DNA from: Bradyrhizobium tropiciagri
GTDB taxonomy: Bacteria > Pseudomonadota > Alphaproteobacteria > Rhizobiales > Xanthobacteraceae
Direction of reading: 5' to 3'
DNA length: 64,000 nucleotides
NCBI RefSeq assembly: GCF_001189845.1
Contig: NZ_LFLZ01000001.1
Span: forward strand, 327,852 to 391,851
The notes beneath the pieces were generated by a model, which was given only the letters and a program-made list of their open reading frames with translations, was not told where the DNA came from and did not search any database. Position numbers and translations under genes: made by a program. Shown here piece by piece: positions 1 to 8,222 of the stretch; within the stretch, counting starts at the first letter, position 1, and every line of letters starts with the position of its first letter.

Positions 1-102
1 GGCCACCGACCACGGCGCCGGTGTGACACCCGCCTGCATCGCCGTTGCCAGCGCGCCGCCGCCCCACAGCAGTGCGGTCAGCGCGAACAATGCGGCGGTC
101 AT
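1..102 (-). CDS. EamA/DMT-type membrane transporter, N-terminal part only
   Basis: This is the first 34 codons of a gene that leaves the window at base 1. The visible N-terminus is a hydrophobic segment with the typical first-helix pattern of EamA (drug/metabolite) transporters, LLWGGGALATAMQAG. The ATG at 102 overlaps the TGA of the upstream marR gene (ATGA), so the two are probably translated together and the exporter is likely the target of that regulator. Substrate unknown. The family call rests on one helix and its context. Confidence 0.6.
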   Translation of the reverse strand, partial: MTAALFALTALLWGGGALATAMQAGVTPAPWSVA

Positions 103-605
103 GGCGCGCCGGCATCCTCGAGCAGCGCGCGCCAGCCGCCGGTGTCGATCCGTGCGCTTTCTCCCTCGAGCCGGGTGAGGGCGGAATCGAGCGTCGTTCG
201 CTCGCTCTCCGAGAGGCGGGCGAGCAGCCGCGTTTCGATCGCGCTGCCGAGTGCGGCGATCCGGCTGAAGGCGGTCCGGCCGCTGCGGGTGATGCTGACC
301 GCGGCGAAGCGGCGATCGGATTTGCTGGCACGTCGCACGGCGAAGCCGAGCTCCGTGAGCTGGCCGATGCCGCGGCTGGTCGCGAACGGATCGAGTGCGC
401 AGGCGCGGCCGATCTCGGAAGCATTGGCCGCGTCCCGTTCGGCGATGACGGCGAGGATGCGCCAGCCGGCCTGGCTCAGTCCGAATGTCTCGCCGTAGAA
501 GCTCTCGAGCGGGCGGGCGACCTGGGCTGCGACCAGGAACAGGCGATAGGGCAGCCAGGCGCTCAGCTTCAGGCCATCGTCGGCAGCACGGGCGGTCTGT
601 TTCAT
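99..605 (-). CDS. MarR-family transcriptional regulator
   Basis: A 168-residue winged-helix repressor of normal MarR length. Residues about 45-115 carry the fold: helix LSQAGWRILAVIAE, recognition region NASEIGRACALDPFATSRGI, and the wing with the SDRR turn (SKSDRRFAAVSITRSG). It is the first gene of an operon with the EamA transporter, overlapping it by four bases. A perfect 9-6-9 inverted repeat at 628-651, 23 bases before the start, is the obvious autoregulatory operator. Inducer unknown. The family call is safe; its role as a ligand-sensing repressor of an exporter is inference. Confidence 0.85.
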   Translation of the reverse strand: MKQTARAADDGLKLSAWLPYRLFLVAAQVARPLESFYGETFGLSQAGWRILAVIAERDAANASEIGRACALDPFATSRGIGQLTELGFAVRRASKSDRRFAAVSITRSGRTAFSRIAALGSAIETRLLARLSESERTTLDSALTRLEGESARIDTGGWRALLEDAGAP

Positions 606-627
606 GGCACGAGGCTCGCACAGATAA

Positions 628-651
628 TTGCATAGTGCAAGTACTATGCAA
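628..651. promoter_or_regulatory. Perfect inverted repeat, probable MarR operator
   Basis: TTGCATAGT, six bases, ACTATGCAA. The nine-base arms match perfectly and lie just upstream of the marR ATG (605), where binding would block the marR-eamA promoter. Arm length and position fit MarR-family operators. Confidence 0.7.
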
Positions 652-683
652 AGAGATCGAACCCGTCACGGCGCATGCGCGAA

Positions 684-705
684 AATCCCGACACACTTGT
701 CACTC
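684..705 (+). repeat. 22-base motif, copy 1 (identical to 20389-20410)
   Basis: A 22-base stretch containing CCCGACACACTTGTCACTC is identical, in the same orientation, to bases 20389-20410. Copy 1 lies 115 bases before the DUF899 start. A weaker relative with core CTTGTCAC precedes the SRPBCC gene at 21901. It may be a shared promoter element or regulator site; the TGTCAC core resembles -35 elements of some ECF sigma factors, but no matching -10 was found. Confidence 0.55.
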
Positions 706-819
706 CCACCGGCCGTCGCCGCCGCGCCAGATTGCGGCATGGCCAATGACGAACGGCCGCCAGCAATGGAACTGCGCAGTGGTGCCGGAGTTCGTCCAAT
801 TCGAGAGATGGAGATCATC

Positions 820-1617
820 ATGACCAAATCGGCTGAAAACGATCGCGGCGGACTGGCGGCAATGCAGACACCGCCTGTCGTGTCGCGGGAGGCGTGGGAG
901 GCGGCGCGCCTAGAGATGCTAGTGAAGGAAAAGGCGCATGTGCGGGCGCGCGACGCGCTTGCGGCGGAGCGGCGGCGGATGCCCTGGATGGCGGTCGAGA
1001 AGCCGTATGTCTTCGAGGGACCGAACGGCAAGGTGAGCATGCTCGATCTGTTCGAAGGCCGCCGGCAACTGATCATCTACCGCGCGTTCTTCGAGCCAGG
1101 CGTGTTCGGCTGGCCGGACCACGGCTGCCGCGGCTGTTCGCTCGGCGCCGACCAGGTCAGCCATCTCTCGCATCTCAACCAGCGCGATACCACGCTGGCC
1201 TACGCCTCACGCGCGCCGCAGGCCGACATCGCGCGGCTGAAGGCGCGGATGGAATGGGAGATGCCGTGGTACACGATAACAGACAGTTTCGATGCAGACT
1301 TCGGCGTTGCCGAGTGGCACGGCCACAACGTCTTCATCCGTGACGGCGAACGGATCTTCCGCACCTATCTCGTCAACAGCCGCGGCGACGAATCGATGGG
1401 TACGGTGTGGAGCTATCTCGACATCACGCCGTTCGGCCGCCAGGAGCTCTGGGAGGATTCGCCGAAGGGCTATCCGCAGGGCCCGACCTACAAATGGTGG
1501 AATTGGCACGACAATTACGAGGTCGAGACCGCGCCGAACGCGAAGTGGGCAGCCGTGACCGATGCCGGCGAGGCTGCGTTCCGCAAGATCGCCGAGCAGG
1601 AACGCAAGGCGACTTGA
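820..1617 (+). CDS. DUF899 family thioredoxin-like protein
   Basis: Codes for 265 residues if started at the ATG at 820, which has GGAG about seven bases upstream. In-frame codons back to 628 have no such site. The protein has the features of the DUF899 family: an N-terminal helical part, then a thioredoxin-like fold with C103-R-G-C106 in WPDHGCRGCSLGAD and a C-terminal aromatic stretch ending in WWNWHDNY. Members are cytoplasmic and of unproven function; a redox or thiol role is inferred from the CxxC. It is monocistronic. The 22-base motif at 684-705 lies in its leader and may control it. Confidence 0.85.
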   Translation: MTKSAENDRGGLAAMQTPPVVSREAWEAARLEMLVKEKAHVRARDALAAERRRMPWMAVEKPYVFEGPNGKVSMLDLFEGRRQLIIYRAFFEPGVFGWPDHGCRGCSLGADQVSHLSHLNQRDTTLAYASRAPQADIARLKARMEWEMPWYTITDSFDADFGVAEWHGHNVFIRDGERIFRTYLVNSRGDESMGTVWSYLDITPFGRQELWEDSPKGYPQGPTYKWWNWHDNYEVETAPNAKWAAVTDAGEAAFRKIAEQERKAT

Positions 1618-1650
1618 GGGGTGGAGCAGGGAGGACGCATGGCGTCCTCC

Positions 1651-2553
1651 CTAGCGGCCATCGTTCTTTGCGGCAGAGAGCGCCTTCAGTGCAGACAAGG
1701 TCTGCCGCAGGCCGCGGTCGAGGCGCTTGTCGCGGCGGATCACGACCGCGAGGCGGCGATGCAGCTTTGGCGACAACGACCGGACAGCCAGGTCATGCTG
1801 CTTGGCCCTGGCCGGCACTGCCATGCCGGGCAGGATCGCGCAGCCGAGGCCGGCGCGCACCATCTCCTTGATCGCCTCGACGCTGCCGAGCGACATCAAC
1901 GGCTTCAGCGACACGCCGCCGCGCGCCAGCCACTCGTCGGCGGTGCGCCTCGTGTTGCCGCCGGGCTCGAACAGCAGAACCGGCCTGGTCGCCAGCACCT
2001 CCGGCGTGATCCGCGCCGGCAGCTTCATCTCGCGCGGCGCGATCAGCACGAACTCGTCGTTCATGACCGGGGTGATCTCAAAGCTTCGTCCCGACACCGG
2101 CAGCGTGACCAGCGCGATGTCGATCGTGTTGTCCTCGACAGCTCGCGCGATCTCCGCCGTGTTGCCGGTCGTGACCGTGATCTCGAGCGAAGGCAGTGCG
2201 GCCCGCAACTCCCTCAGGATCGGCGGCAGCAGGAAGATGCAGGCGGTCGCCCCGGTGCCGAGCCGCACGCGGCCTGCCGTTCCCGTGGTCTGCTGCGCAA
2301 CGGCGTCGACCGCCGACGTCACCGCCGCGTTGATCTGCTGCGCGTGCGAGAGCAAGGCGACGCCGGCGGCCGTCGGCCTCGCCCGTCGTCCGACCCGCTC
2401 GATCAAGGTCGCATTCAGGCTCTTTTCGAGCTGGCGCACCTGCAGGCTCACCGCTGGCTGCGTGAGCTGCAATCGCTCGGCCGCGGCGGAGAAGCTGCCG
2501 CTATCGATCACGGCGGCAAAGCTTTCGAGATAGTCGAGGTTGAGGTTCTTCAT
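1651..2553 (-). CDS. LysR-family transcriptional regulator
   Basis: 300 residues from the ATG at 2553, chosen because AGAGGT sits six bases ahead; upstream in-frame codons run into the operator. Residues 1-60 are the LysR winged helix (LDYLESFAAVIDSGSFSAAAERLQLTQPAVSLQVRQLEK). The rest is the two-lobed effector-binding domain. It is divergent from the acetyltransferase-MFS pair, with a CTTATGC-N3-GCATAAG dyad and a CTTATATAAG dyad between them, the standard layout for a LysR activator and its targets. Effector unknown. Confidence 0.9.
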   Translation of the reverse strand: MKNLNLDYLESFAAVIDSGSFSAAAERLQLTQPAVSLQVRQLEKSLNATLIERVGRRARPTAAGVALLSHAQQINAAVTSAVDAVAQQTTGTAGRVRLGTGATACIFLLPPILRELRAALPSLEITVTTGNTAEIARAVEDNTIDIALVTLPVSGRSFEITPVMNDEFVLIAPREMKLPARITPEVLATRPVLLFEPGGNTRRTADEWLARGGVSLKPLMSLGSVEAIKEMVRAGLGCAILPGMAVPARAKQHDLAVRSLSPKLHRRLAVVIRRDKRLDRGLRQTLSALKALSAAKNDGR

Positions 2554-2563
2554 CAAAGTACCT

Positions 2564-2604
2564 CTTATGCTGCGCATAAGTTATCAAAGCTTCACTTATA
2601 TAAG
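2564..2604. promoter_or_regulatory. Two dyads in divergent promoter region, probable LysR sites
   Basis: CTTATGC-TGC-GCATAAG at 2564-2580 is a perfect 7-3-7 palindrome that contains a T-N11-A LysR box. The perfect decamer CTTATATAAG follows at 2595-2604. Together they fill the space between the lysR start (2553) and the proposed start of the divergent gene (2657). Confidence 0.65.
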
Positions 2605-2656
2605 GCCGGAGCGCATAGTCCGGCAAGCGACGGCTTCGGCAGATCGGGAGCAGGCA

Positions 2657-3442
2657 TTGTCTGGCCTCAAGCGCATTGGCGGCGTTATCGTCGAGCTGGG
2701 GCGTTATCTTGCGGTCTCGCCGCATTCGCGCATCCGCCGCTGGCAGGCGCTACGCGAGCTCGACGATCGTCTGCTGGCGGATGTCGGACTGTCGCGCAGC
2801 GATGTCGAGATGAGCCCATGGTGCGTGCAGAATGCGCCGATGCGCCGCCGAAGCACAGGCATGATGCCGCAGGACGAGAGTGGAAGGATGAGAGACAGCG
2901 AAGCCACAGTGATCCGCGACGCCACAGAGGTCGACATGGCGGAGGTGCAGCACATCTACGCCCATCACGTGCTCAACGGGCTGGCGACCTTCGAGGAGGT
3001 GCCGCCGACCGTGGACGAGATGCGCGGCCGCCGGAGCGCCGTGCTGGCGGCGGGGCTGCCGTATCTCGTGGCCGTGGTCGACGGACGGGTGGCCGGCTAC
3101 TCCTATGCGACGGCGTACCGGCCGCGGCCGGCCTATCGCAACACCATTGAAGACTCGGTCTACGTGTCGGAAGCCCTGCGCGGCCGCCGCGTCGGGGCTG
3201 CGCTGCTGCAGGCGCTGATCGAACGATCGGAGACGGGGCCCTGGCGGCAAATGATCGCCGTGATCGGCAACAGCGGCAATGTCGGATCGATCGCACTGCA
3301 CCGTCGCATGGGTTTCGAGATGGTCGGAACGCTGAGATCGGTCGGCTTCAAGCTCGGGCAATGGGTCGACACCGTGCTGATGCAGCGGCCGCTTGGGCCG
3401 GGCGCCTCCACGCTTCCCGCGGAGCGGGAATTGCTGCGGTGA
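2657..3442 (+). CDS. DUF1127 segment fused to GNAT (phosphinothricin-type) acetyltransferase
   Basis: Proposed TTG start at 2657 with GGGAG six bases upstream (261 residues); earlier in-frame codons fall inside the LysR operators. Residues about 22-50 (SRIRRWQALRELDDRLLADVGLSRSDV) are a DUF1127 motif, normally a free small protein. From about residue 78 there is a complete GNAT domain of the phosphinothricin/methionine-sulfoximine type (VIRDATEVDMAEVQHIYAHH, acetyl-CoA loop LRGRRVGAALLQALI). An alternative ATG at 2888 would give the GNAT alone at normal family length. It probably detoxifies an amine antimetabolite and passes it to the MFS gene it overlaps. Substrate is inference. Confidence 0.75.
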   Translation: MSGLKRIGGVIVELGRYLAVSPHSRIRRWQALRELDDRLLADVGLSRSDVEMSPWCVQNAPMRRRSTGMMPQDESGRMRDSEATVIRDATEVDMAEVQHIYAHHVLNGLATFEEVPPTVDEMRGRRSAVLAAGLPYLVAVVDGRVAGYSYATAYRPRPAYRNTIEDSVYVSEALRGRRVGAALLQALIERSETGPWRQMIAVIGNSGNVGSIALHRRMGFEMVGTLRSVGFKLGQWVDTVLMQRPLGPGASTLPAERELLR

Positions 3443-4617
3443 TCGCTCGACGCGTCGTGGCCGCCCTCGGGCTGGCTCAACTGATCTCGTGGGGCGCGAC
3501 CTATTATCTGATCGGCGGCTTCGGCGAGCAGATATCAGCGGATCTCGGCTGGGGGCGCGACATCGTCTACGGCGGATTCGCCGCTGCGCTACTGGTAATG
3601 GGCGTGACGTCGCCCCTTGCGGGGAGGTGGGTGGACAGAAGCGGCGGCCGGCAGGTCATGGTCGCGGGCGCCGTGATCAACGCGCTCGGCTGCGCCGGTC
3701 TCGCGGTCTCGCATCAGATCGGTACGTACTTCGCATCGTGGATCGTTCTCGGGCTCGGCATGCGGTTGACGCTGTACGATGCGGCATTCGCCGCGCTGGC
3801 CCGGATCGGCGGACCGGAGGCGCGCCGCGCGATGTCCGGGATCACCCTGCTCGGCGGCCTGGCGGCAACCGTGTTCTGGCCGCTCGGCCATACGCTCTCG
3901 GAACAGTTCGGCTGGCGCATCGCGGTGCTGGTCTACGCCGGTCTCGCATTGCTGACGATCCCGCTGCACGTGCTGATCCCGACCAAGCGGTTTGCCGGCG
4001 TATCGAGCTCCGCGGCGCCGGCACATAAGCAACCACGCGCCGCCAGCCGCCGGCAGCTTGCGGCGGCGGGCGGGCTCTATGCCGTGATCATGACCGGCGC
4101 CAATTTCCTGAATGCCGGCATGTCCGCGCACATGATCGCGGTGCTCTCGGGCCTCGGGCTCACCGTCACGGTGGCCGTCTGGATCGCAACGCTCCGGGGC
4201 ATTGGGCAATCCGCTGCGCGCCTTTGCGAAATCCTGTTCGGTGCACGGCTCGATCCGCTGGCGCTCAATCTGACGGCTTGCCTGATCATGCCGCTCTCCT
4301 TCATCGCCGGATTGTTCAGCGGGTCGTCGAAGGAGATGGCGATCGCCTTCGCGCTGCTCTACGGCGCCTGCAACGGCATTCTGACCATCACGAGGGGAAC
4401 GCTGCCGCTGATCCTGTTCGATCATCGCAGCTACGGCACGCTGGTCGGCCGGCTCATCGTTCCGAGCTTCATCCTGCCGGCGGCAGCGCCCCTGGTCTAT
4501 GCGATCGTGATCGACCGGTTCGGCGATGCGAGCGCGCTCTATCTCTCCACCGGCCTCGCCATCACGACGTTGCTCGCAGCCGCCATGCTGAAGGTGATGT
4601 TTCCCAGAACTTCTTGA
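3439..4617 (+). CDS. MFS transporter
   Basis: The GTG at 3439 overlaps the acetyltransferase stop (GTGA) and has GGAGCGGGAA upstream, so the pair is translationally coupled. 392 residues with about twelve hydrophobic segments and an MFS A-like loop after helix 2 (GRWVDRSGGRQVMVAGA). Inner-membrane secondary transporter. Genetic coupling to a GNAT and a divergent LysR suggests export of an acetylated or toxic small molecule. Substrate not deducible. Confidence 0.8.
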   Translation: MIARRVVAALGLAQLISWGATYYLIGGFGEQISADLGWGRDIVYGGFAAALLVMGVTSPLAGRWVDRSGGRQVMVAGAVINALGCAGLAVSHQIGTYFASWIVLGLGMRLTLYDAAFAALARIGGPEARRAMSGITLLGGLAATVFWPLGHTLSEQFGWRIAVLVYAGLALLTIPLHVLIPTKRFAGVSSSAAPAHKQPRAASRRQLAAAGGLYAVIMTGANFLNAGMSAHMIAVLSGLGLTVTVAVWIATLRGIGQSAARLCEILFGARLDPLALNLTACLIMPLSFIAGLFSGSSKEMAIAFALLYGACNGILTITRGTLPLILFDHRSYGTLVGRLIVPSFILPAAAPLVYAIVIDRFGDASALYLSTGLAITTLLAAAMLKVMFPRTS

Positions 4618-4688
4618 GTTCGAGGACTCCCTGGGGCGAGCGGCACAGATTATCCTGTTTCAAAACCACATAAGGGAGGAAGAAGAAC

Positions 4689-6152
4689 ATGATGCCGTCG
4701 ACCAAGACCCGCCTTGCTGCGTTGGCCCTTGCCGCGTTGCTGTCCTGTGCCGGAGCGGGACATGCGCGCGCCGAGCGGCCGGGCGACCGCACGGTTGCGC
4801 TGCTCAAGAAGCTGATCTCGTTCGATACTTCGAACGGCCCGGGCGATACGCGCGCGCTCGCCGAGTACCTGAAGTCGCAGTTCGCGCCGCTGGGCGCCGA
4901 GGTGGACATCTTCGTTGCCCCGAACGGCAAGGCCGCGCATTTCATCGCGCGGCTGCGCGGTGACGGCTCGAAGAAGCCGGTGCTGCTCGCCGCGCATGCC
5001 GACGTCGTTCCGGTCGAACGCGAGAAGTGGACCGTGGAGCCGTTCGCCGGCGTCGAGAAGGACGGTTTCGTCTACGGGCGGGGCGCGATGGATTTCAAGG
5101 GCGGGCTTGCCGTCTTCGCGAGCGCCGTGATGCGGCTGGCGGAAGAGAAGACGCCGCTGGCGCGCGATGTGATCTTCCTGGCCGAGGCCGACGAGGAGCA
5201 GGGGCAGTACAGCACGGTGTGGCTGGCGAAGGACCATTGGGACAAGATCGACGCGGAATTCGCGCTGAACGAAGGCGGCTACGTCCTGCAGGAACGCGAC
5301 GGCAGGGTGCGCCAGATCAATGTCACGACGGCGGAAAAGCTCTCGGCGACCTTTGCCTTGAAGGCGACCGGTCCCTCCGGCCATTCCTCGCGGCCGTTCC
5401 CGGCGGGCGCGATGGCCAACGACCGCCTGATCGCGGCGCTGGCCAAGCTCGCGGCGCACGATCCGGCCGTCAAGCTGGTGCCGGCGACGGAGGCCTATTT
5501 CAAGGCGCTGCTGCCGATCAGTTCGGAGCAGACGGCAGCCGATATCAAGCAGCTGTTGGCCGCAAAGGAGCAGGGCGATCTCGAAGCAGCCGGAAAGAAG
5601 CTGGTTGCCGACAATCCCAAGGACAGCCTGCTGCTGCATGCTCTGCTGCGCGACACCATGGTGATCACGATGATCGACGCCGGCATCAAGCCCAACGTCA
5701 TCCCCGGCGACGCCAAGGCGGTCGTGAACACGCGGCTGCTTCCGGGAACGACGACGGACCAGATGATCGCCGAGATCAAGCGCGTGGTCGGCGATCCCGG
5801 CATTGAAGTCAGCATCGTGACCTCGCTAACGCAGCAGGCGGCGCGGGACGCCTATCTGATGCGGAGCAAGATCCCGGCATCGCCGGTCGATACCGAGCTT
5901 TATGCCGCGCTGGATCGTAATGCCAAGCGGGTCTGGAAGGACGCGGTCCTGGTGCCGACCATGTTCGAGGCGGGGACCGACGCCACCGCCTGGCGCGAGC
6001 GCAATGTGCCCGTCTACGGCATCTATCCGTATCCGCTCGACGACGACATCCTGAGCCGGATGCATGGCAACGACGAAAGGATCGGCGTCGAGGCCGTCAA
6101 GCAGGGCGCGGAGTGGGTCTACAACACGCTTCGCGAGGTCGCCAAGAAGTAG
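4689..6152 (+). CDS. Secreted M20-family metallopeptidase
   Basis: 487 residues. The start has GGGAGG ten bases upstream. Residues 1-28 form a signal peptide ending in GHARA, so it acts in the periplasm. The zinc ligands of the M20/M25/M40 family are visible: H103 and D105 in LLAAHADVVP, D135 in GRGAMDFKGG, E169-E170 in EADEE. The lid (dimerisation) domain follows at about 220-370 (GPSGHSSRP). Likely a dipeptidase or carboxypeptidase-like amidohydrolase for uptake of peptide nitrogen. It appears monocistronic; the 3' end nearly meets the convergent DUF1993 gene. Confidence 0.88.
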   Translation: MMPSTKTRLAALALAALLSCAGAGHARAERPGDRTVALLKKLISFDTSNGPGDTRALAEYLKSQFAPLGAEVDIFVAPNGKAAHFIARLRGDGSKKPVLLAAHADVVPVEREKWTVEPFAGVEKDGFVYGRGAMDFKGGLAVFASAVMRLAEEKTPLARDVIFLAEADEEQGQYSTVWLAKDHWDKIDAEFALNEGGYVLQERDGRVRQINVTTAEKLSATFALKATGPSGHSSRPFPAGAMANDRLIAALAKLAAHDPAVKLVPATEAYFKALLPISSEQTAADIKQLLAAKEQGDLEAAGKKLVADNPKDSLLLHALLRDTMVITMIDAGIKPNVIPGDAKAVVNTRLLPGTTTDQMIAEIKRVVGDPGIEVSIVTSLTQQAARDAYLMRSKIPASPVDTELYAALDRNAKRVWKDAVLVPTMFEAGTDATAWRERNVPVYGIYPYPLDDDILSRMHGNDERIGVEAVKQGAEWVYNTLREVAKK

Positions 6153-6155
6153 CGA

Positions 6156-6665
6156 TCAATTCGAGAGGTAGTTGCCGAGGAAGTCACGCTTGCCGAGCGG
6201 CACGCCGCGATGGCGCAGGATGGCGTAGGCGGTGGCGACGTGGAAGAACAGGCTCGGCAGCGCGAAGCCGTGGAGGTAGCGCGCTGCCGGCATTGGCGGG
6301 ACACCGAAGGGCAGAGTGATGAGACGTTCCGCTGCCTGGTCGAATGCCCGAACCGGGACCGTGCCGATGTAGTCGAGCGTCCGCGAGATCCGGGCGTGGG
6401 CCTCGGCGAGACTTCGTTCATCGTCGGCAAAGGGCGGTGGCTCGAGACCGGCTAGCCGCCCGGCGGCGCCCTTGGCGTGATCGCTGGCCCGTTGCACCTG
6501 GCCGACCAGCGTCAGCATATCGGGCGCCAACCGCGCCGCGAGCATGGCGTCGGGATCGAGACCGCGTTCGCGAGCGTCGGCCTCGCCCTTGCGCAGGAGA
6601 TCGGCGAGTGCGTCGAGCATCTGGCGAAATACCGGGACGGATGCATCGTAGAGCGGTGCGGTCAT
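6156..6665 (-). CDS. DUF1993 family protein
   Basis: 169 residues with the all-helical layout of DUF1993 proteins (N-terminal FRQMLDALADLLRKGEA; C-terminal LPSLFFHVATAYAILRHRGVPLGKRDFLG). The fold resembles DinB-like four-helix bundles; function is unknown. It lies fifteen bases downstream of the MFS gene on the same strand and is probably the second gene of that operon. Confidence 0.8.
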   Translation of the reverse strand: MTAPLYDASVPVFRQMLDALADLLRKGEADARERGLDPDAMLAARLAPDMLTLVGQVQRASDHAKGAAGRLAGLEPPPFADDERSLAEAHARISRTLDYIGTVPVRAFDQAAERLITLPFGVPPMPAARYLHGFALPSLFFHVATAYAILRHRGVPLGKRDFLGNYLSN

Positions 6666-6680
6666 GGCATTCTCCTGATT

Positions 6681-8117
6681 TCAAGCAGCCGGCTCGCGCG
6701 GCAGCCACAGCGACAGCCAGCCGCCGAGCGCCAGCAGCGCGACGTTGCAGCCGAGCGCGATCGTGAAGGCGTGGGCGTAGTCGCCGGCCTGCGGATGCGT
6801 CCCGAGCAGGCTGTAGAAGACGCCGCCGATCACGGCGACGCCGAGTGCGGCGCCGATCTGGAAGGTCGAGATCATCATGCCCGACGCCAGCCCGGCATGG
6901 CGCGGATCGATGCTGCCGATCACGGCCTTGATGACCGACGGCATCACGGTGCCGAAGCCGAGCCCGCCGCAGATCAGGCCGAACTCCACACTCTGCGGAA
7001 GCACTCCGTCGACCGACAGCATCACGATGCCGAAGCCGATGACCTGGAGCGCGAAGCCAAGCGTCAGCGTGCGCGCGCCGAGCCATTGCATCACCAGCGA
7101 CGACACCAGCGAACTCACGAAGAACCCCGTCGCAAAGGGCAGGGTGGCGAGGCCGGCCGCTAGCGGTGAAAAATGCAGCCCGCTTTGCAGGTAGACCGCA
7201 AAGGTCAGATAGAACGACGACAGCATGTAGAAGGCGAGCGCCATCACCAGCCCGATCACGAAGTCGCTGTTGCGCAGCAGATGCAGGGCAACCAGCGGAT
7301 TGCCGCCACGTGCGGACAGCCGCGCCTCGAAGCGGACGAAGGCGGCGAGCATCAGCGGAGACGCCAGCAGCATCGCGATGATCCAGACCGGCCAGCCGGA
7401 TTCGCGTCCTTCGATCAGCGGATAGACCAGAAAGCCGAGCGTGAGCGACAGCAGGACGACGCCACCGACATCGAGCCGTTGGGCATGCTCGGCACGCGAG
7501 TCGGTCAGGAACAGCAGACCGCCGATGAACGCGGCGAGGCCGATCGGCACGTTGATCAGGAAGATCGCCTGCCAGGCCAGTCCGAAGGGATGCGCCGAAA
7601 CCAGCACGCCGCCCAACACCTGGCCGCAGATGTTGGCAAGACCGAACGTCGCGCCGTAGAAGCCGAGCGCGCGGCCCTGTTCGGCCGCGGGGAACAGCAC
7701 GCGGATCGAGGCGAGCACCTGCGGCGCCATCACGGTGGCGGTGAGGCCTTGCAGGATCCGCCCGGCGACCAGCACGGTGGGCGACCATGCAATGCCGCAC
7801 AGCATCGATGCGATCGTGAAGCCGGCAACGCCGGTCAGGAACATGCGCCGCCGGCCGAGCAGGTCGCCGAGCCGGCCGCCGGTGATCAGGAAGACCGCGT
7901 AGGTCGCGGCATAGGCCGAGATCACGAACTGCACCTCGCTCGCCGTCGCGCCGAGATCGTCGCGAATGGCGGGCAGCGCGAGGTTGACGACGTTGAAGTC
8001 GAGGATCGGCAGGAAGGCGCCCGTCAGCAGCACGGGCAGGGCCAGCCAGCGCCGCGGGTCGACCATTGCCGGCCGCGTGTCGTGCAATTGCAACGTCTCG
8101 GTGGTCTCGCTTGTCAC
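6681..8117 (-). CDS. MFS drug exporter, DHA2 (EmrB/QacA) type
   Basis: 478 residues from a GTG at 8117, preceded by GAGGAG seven bases away; the longest ORF to 8228 runs through the divergent promoter and the neighbour's start. About fourteen hydrophobic segments, with DHA2 signatures: LDFNVVNLALPAIRDDLG in helix 1, GGRLGDLLGRRRMFL in the 2-3 loop, and the motif C region GQVLGGVL. Proton-coupled drug or metabolite export. The LysR gene at 8223 is divergent and probably controls it. Confidence 0.85.
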   Translation of the reverse strand: MTSETTETLQLHDTRPAMVDPRRWLALPVLLTGAFLPILDFNVVNLALPAIRDDLGATASEVQFVISAYAATYAVFLITGGRLGDLLGRRRMFLTGVAGFTIASMLCGIAWSPTVLVAGRILQGLTATVMAPQVLASIRVLFPAAEQGRALGFYGATFGLANICGQVLGGVLVSAHPFGLAWQAIFLINVPIGLAAFIGGLLFLTDSRAEHAQRLDVGGVVLLSLTLGFLVYPLIEGRESGWPVWIIAMLLASPLMLAAFVRFEARLSARGGNPLVALHLLRNSDFVIGLVMALAFYMLSSFYLTFAVYLQSGLHFSPLAAGLATLPFATGFFVSSLVSSLVMQWLGARTLTLGFALQVIGFGIVMLSVDGVLPQSVEFGLICGGLGFGTVMPSVIKAVIGSIDPRHAGLASGMMISTFQIGAALGVAVIGGVFYSLLGTHPQAGDYAHAFTIALGCNVALLALGGWLSLWLPREPAA

Positions 8118-8182
8118 CTTCCAACTCCTCTGCATCGTCGGCGCGACGCACCAACGTCCCGGAAGATGGCCTGTCTGTTTGT

Positions 8183-8196
8183 GATAAGGTATTATC
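8183..8196. promoter_or_regulatory. Palindrome between divergent MFS and lysR, probable operator
   Basis: GATAA-GGTA-TTATC, a perfect 5-4-5 palindrome in the 105-base gap between the MFS GTG (8117) and the lysR ATG (8223), with AT-rich composition unlike the surroundings. Confidence 0.5.
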
Positions 8197-8222
8197 CAGA
8201 GTCGCCAAGCGAGTTTGCAAAA

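Noticed and set aside
684..730. ECF41-type promoter (TGTCAC plus CGTC at 16 bases)
   Set aside because: The -35-like core is present, but no CGTC occurs at the expected distance at copy 1 or at 21854; copy 2 has only CGGTC.
2657..3442. ArsN-type arsenic acetyltransferase
   Set aside because: ArsN resembles phosphinothricin acetyltransferases, but no ars genes are nearby.
7173..8222. Long upstream extension of the lysR ORF at 8223
   Set aside because: Antisense to the MFS gene and low in hydrophobicity; a GC-rich shadow frame.
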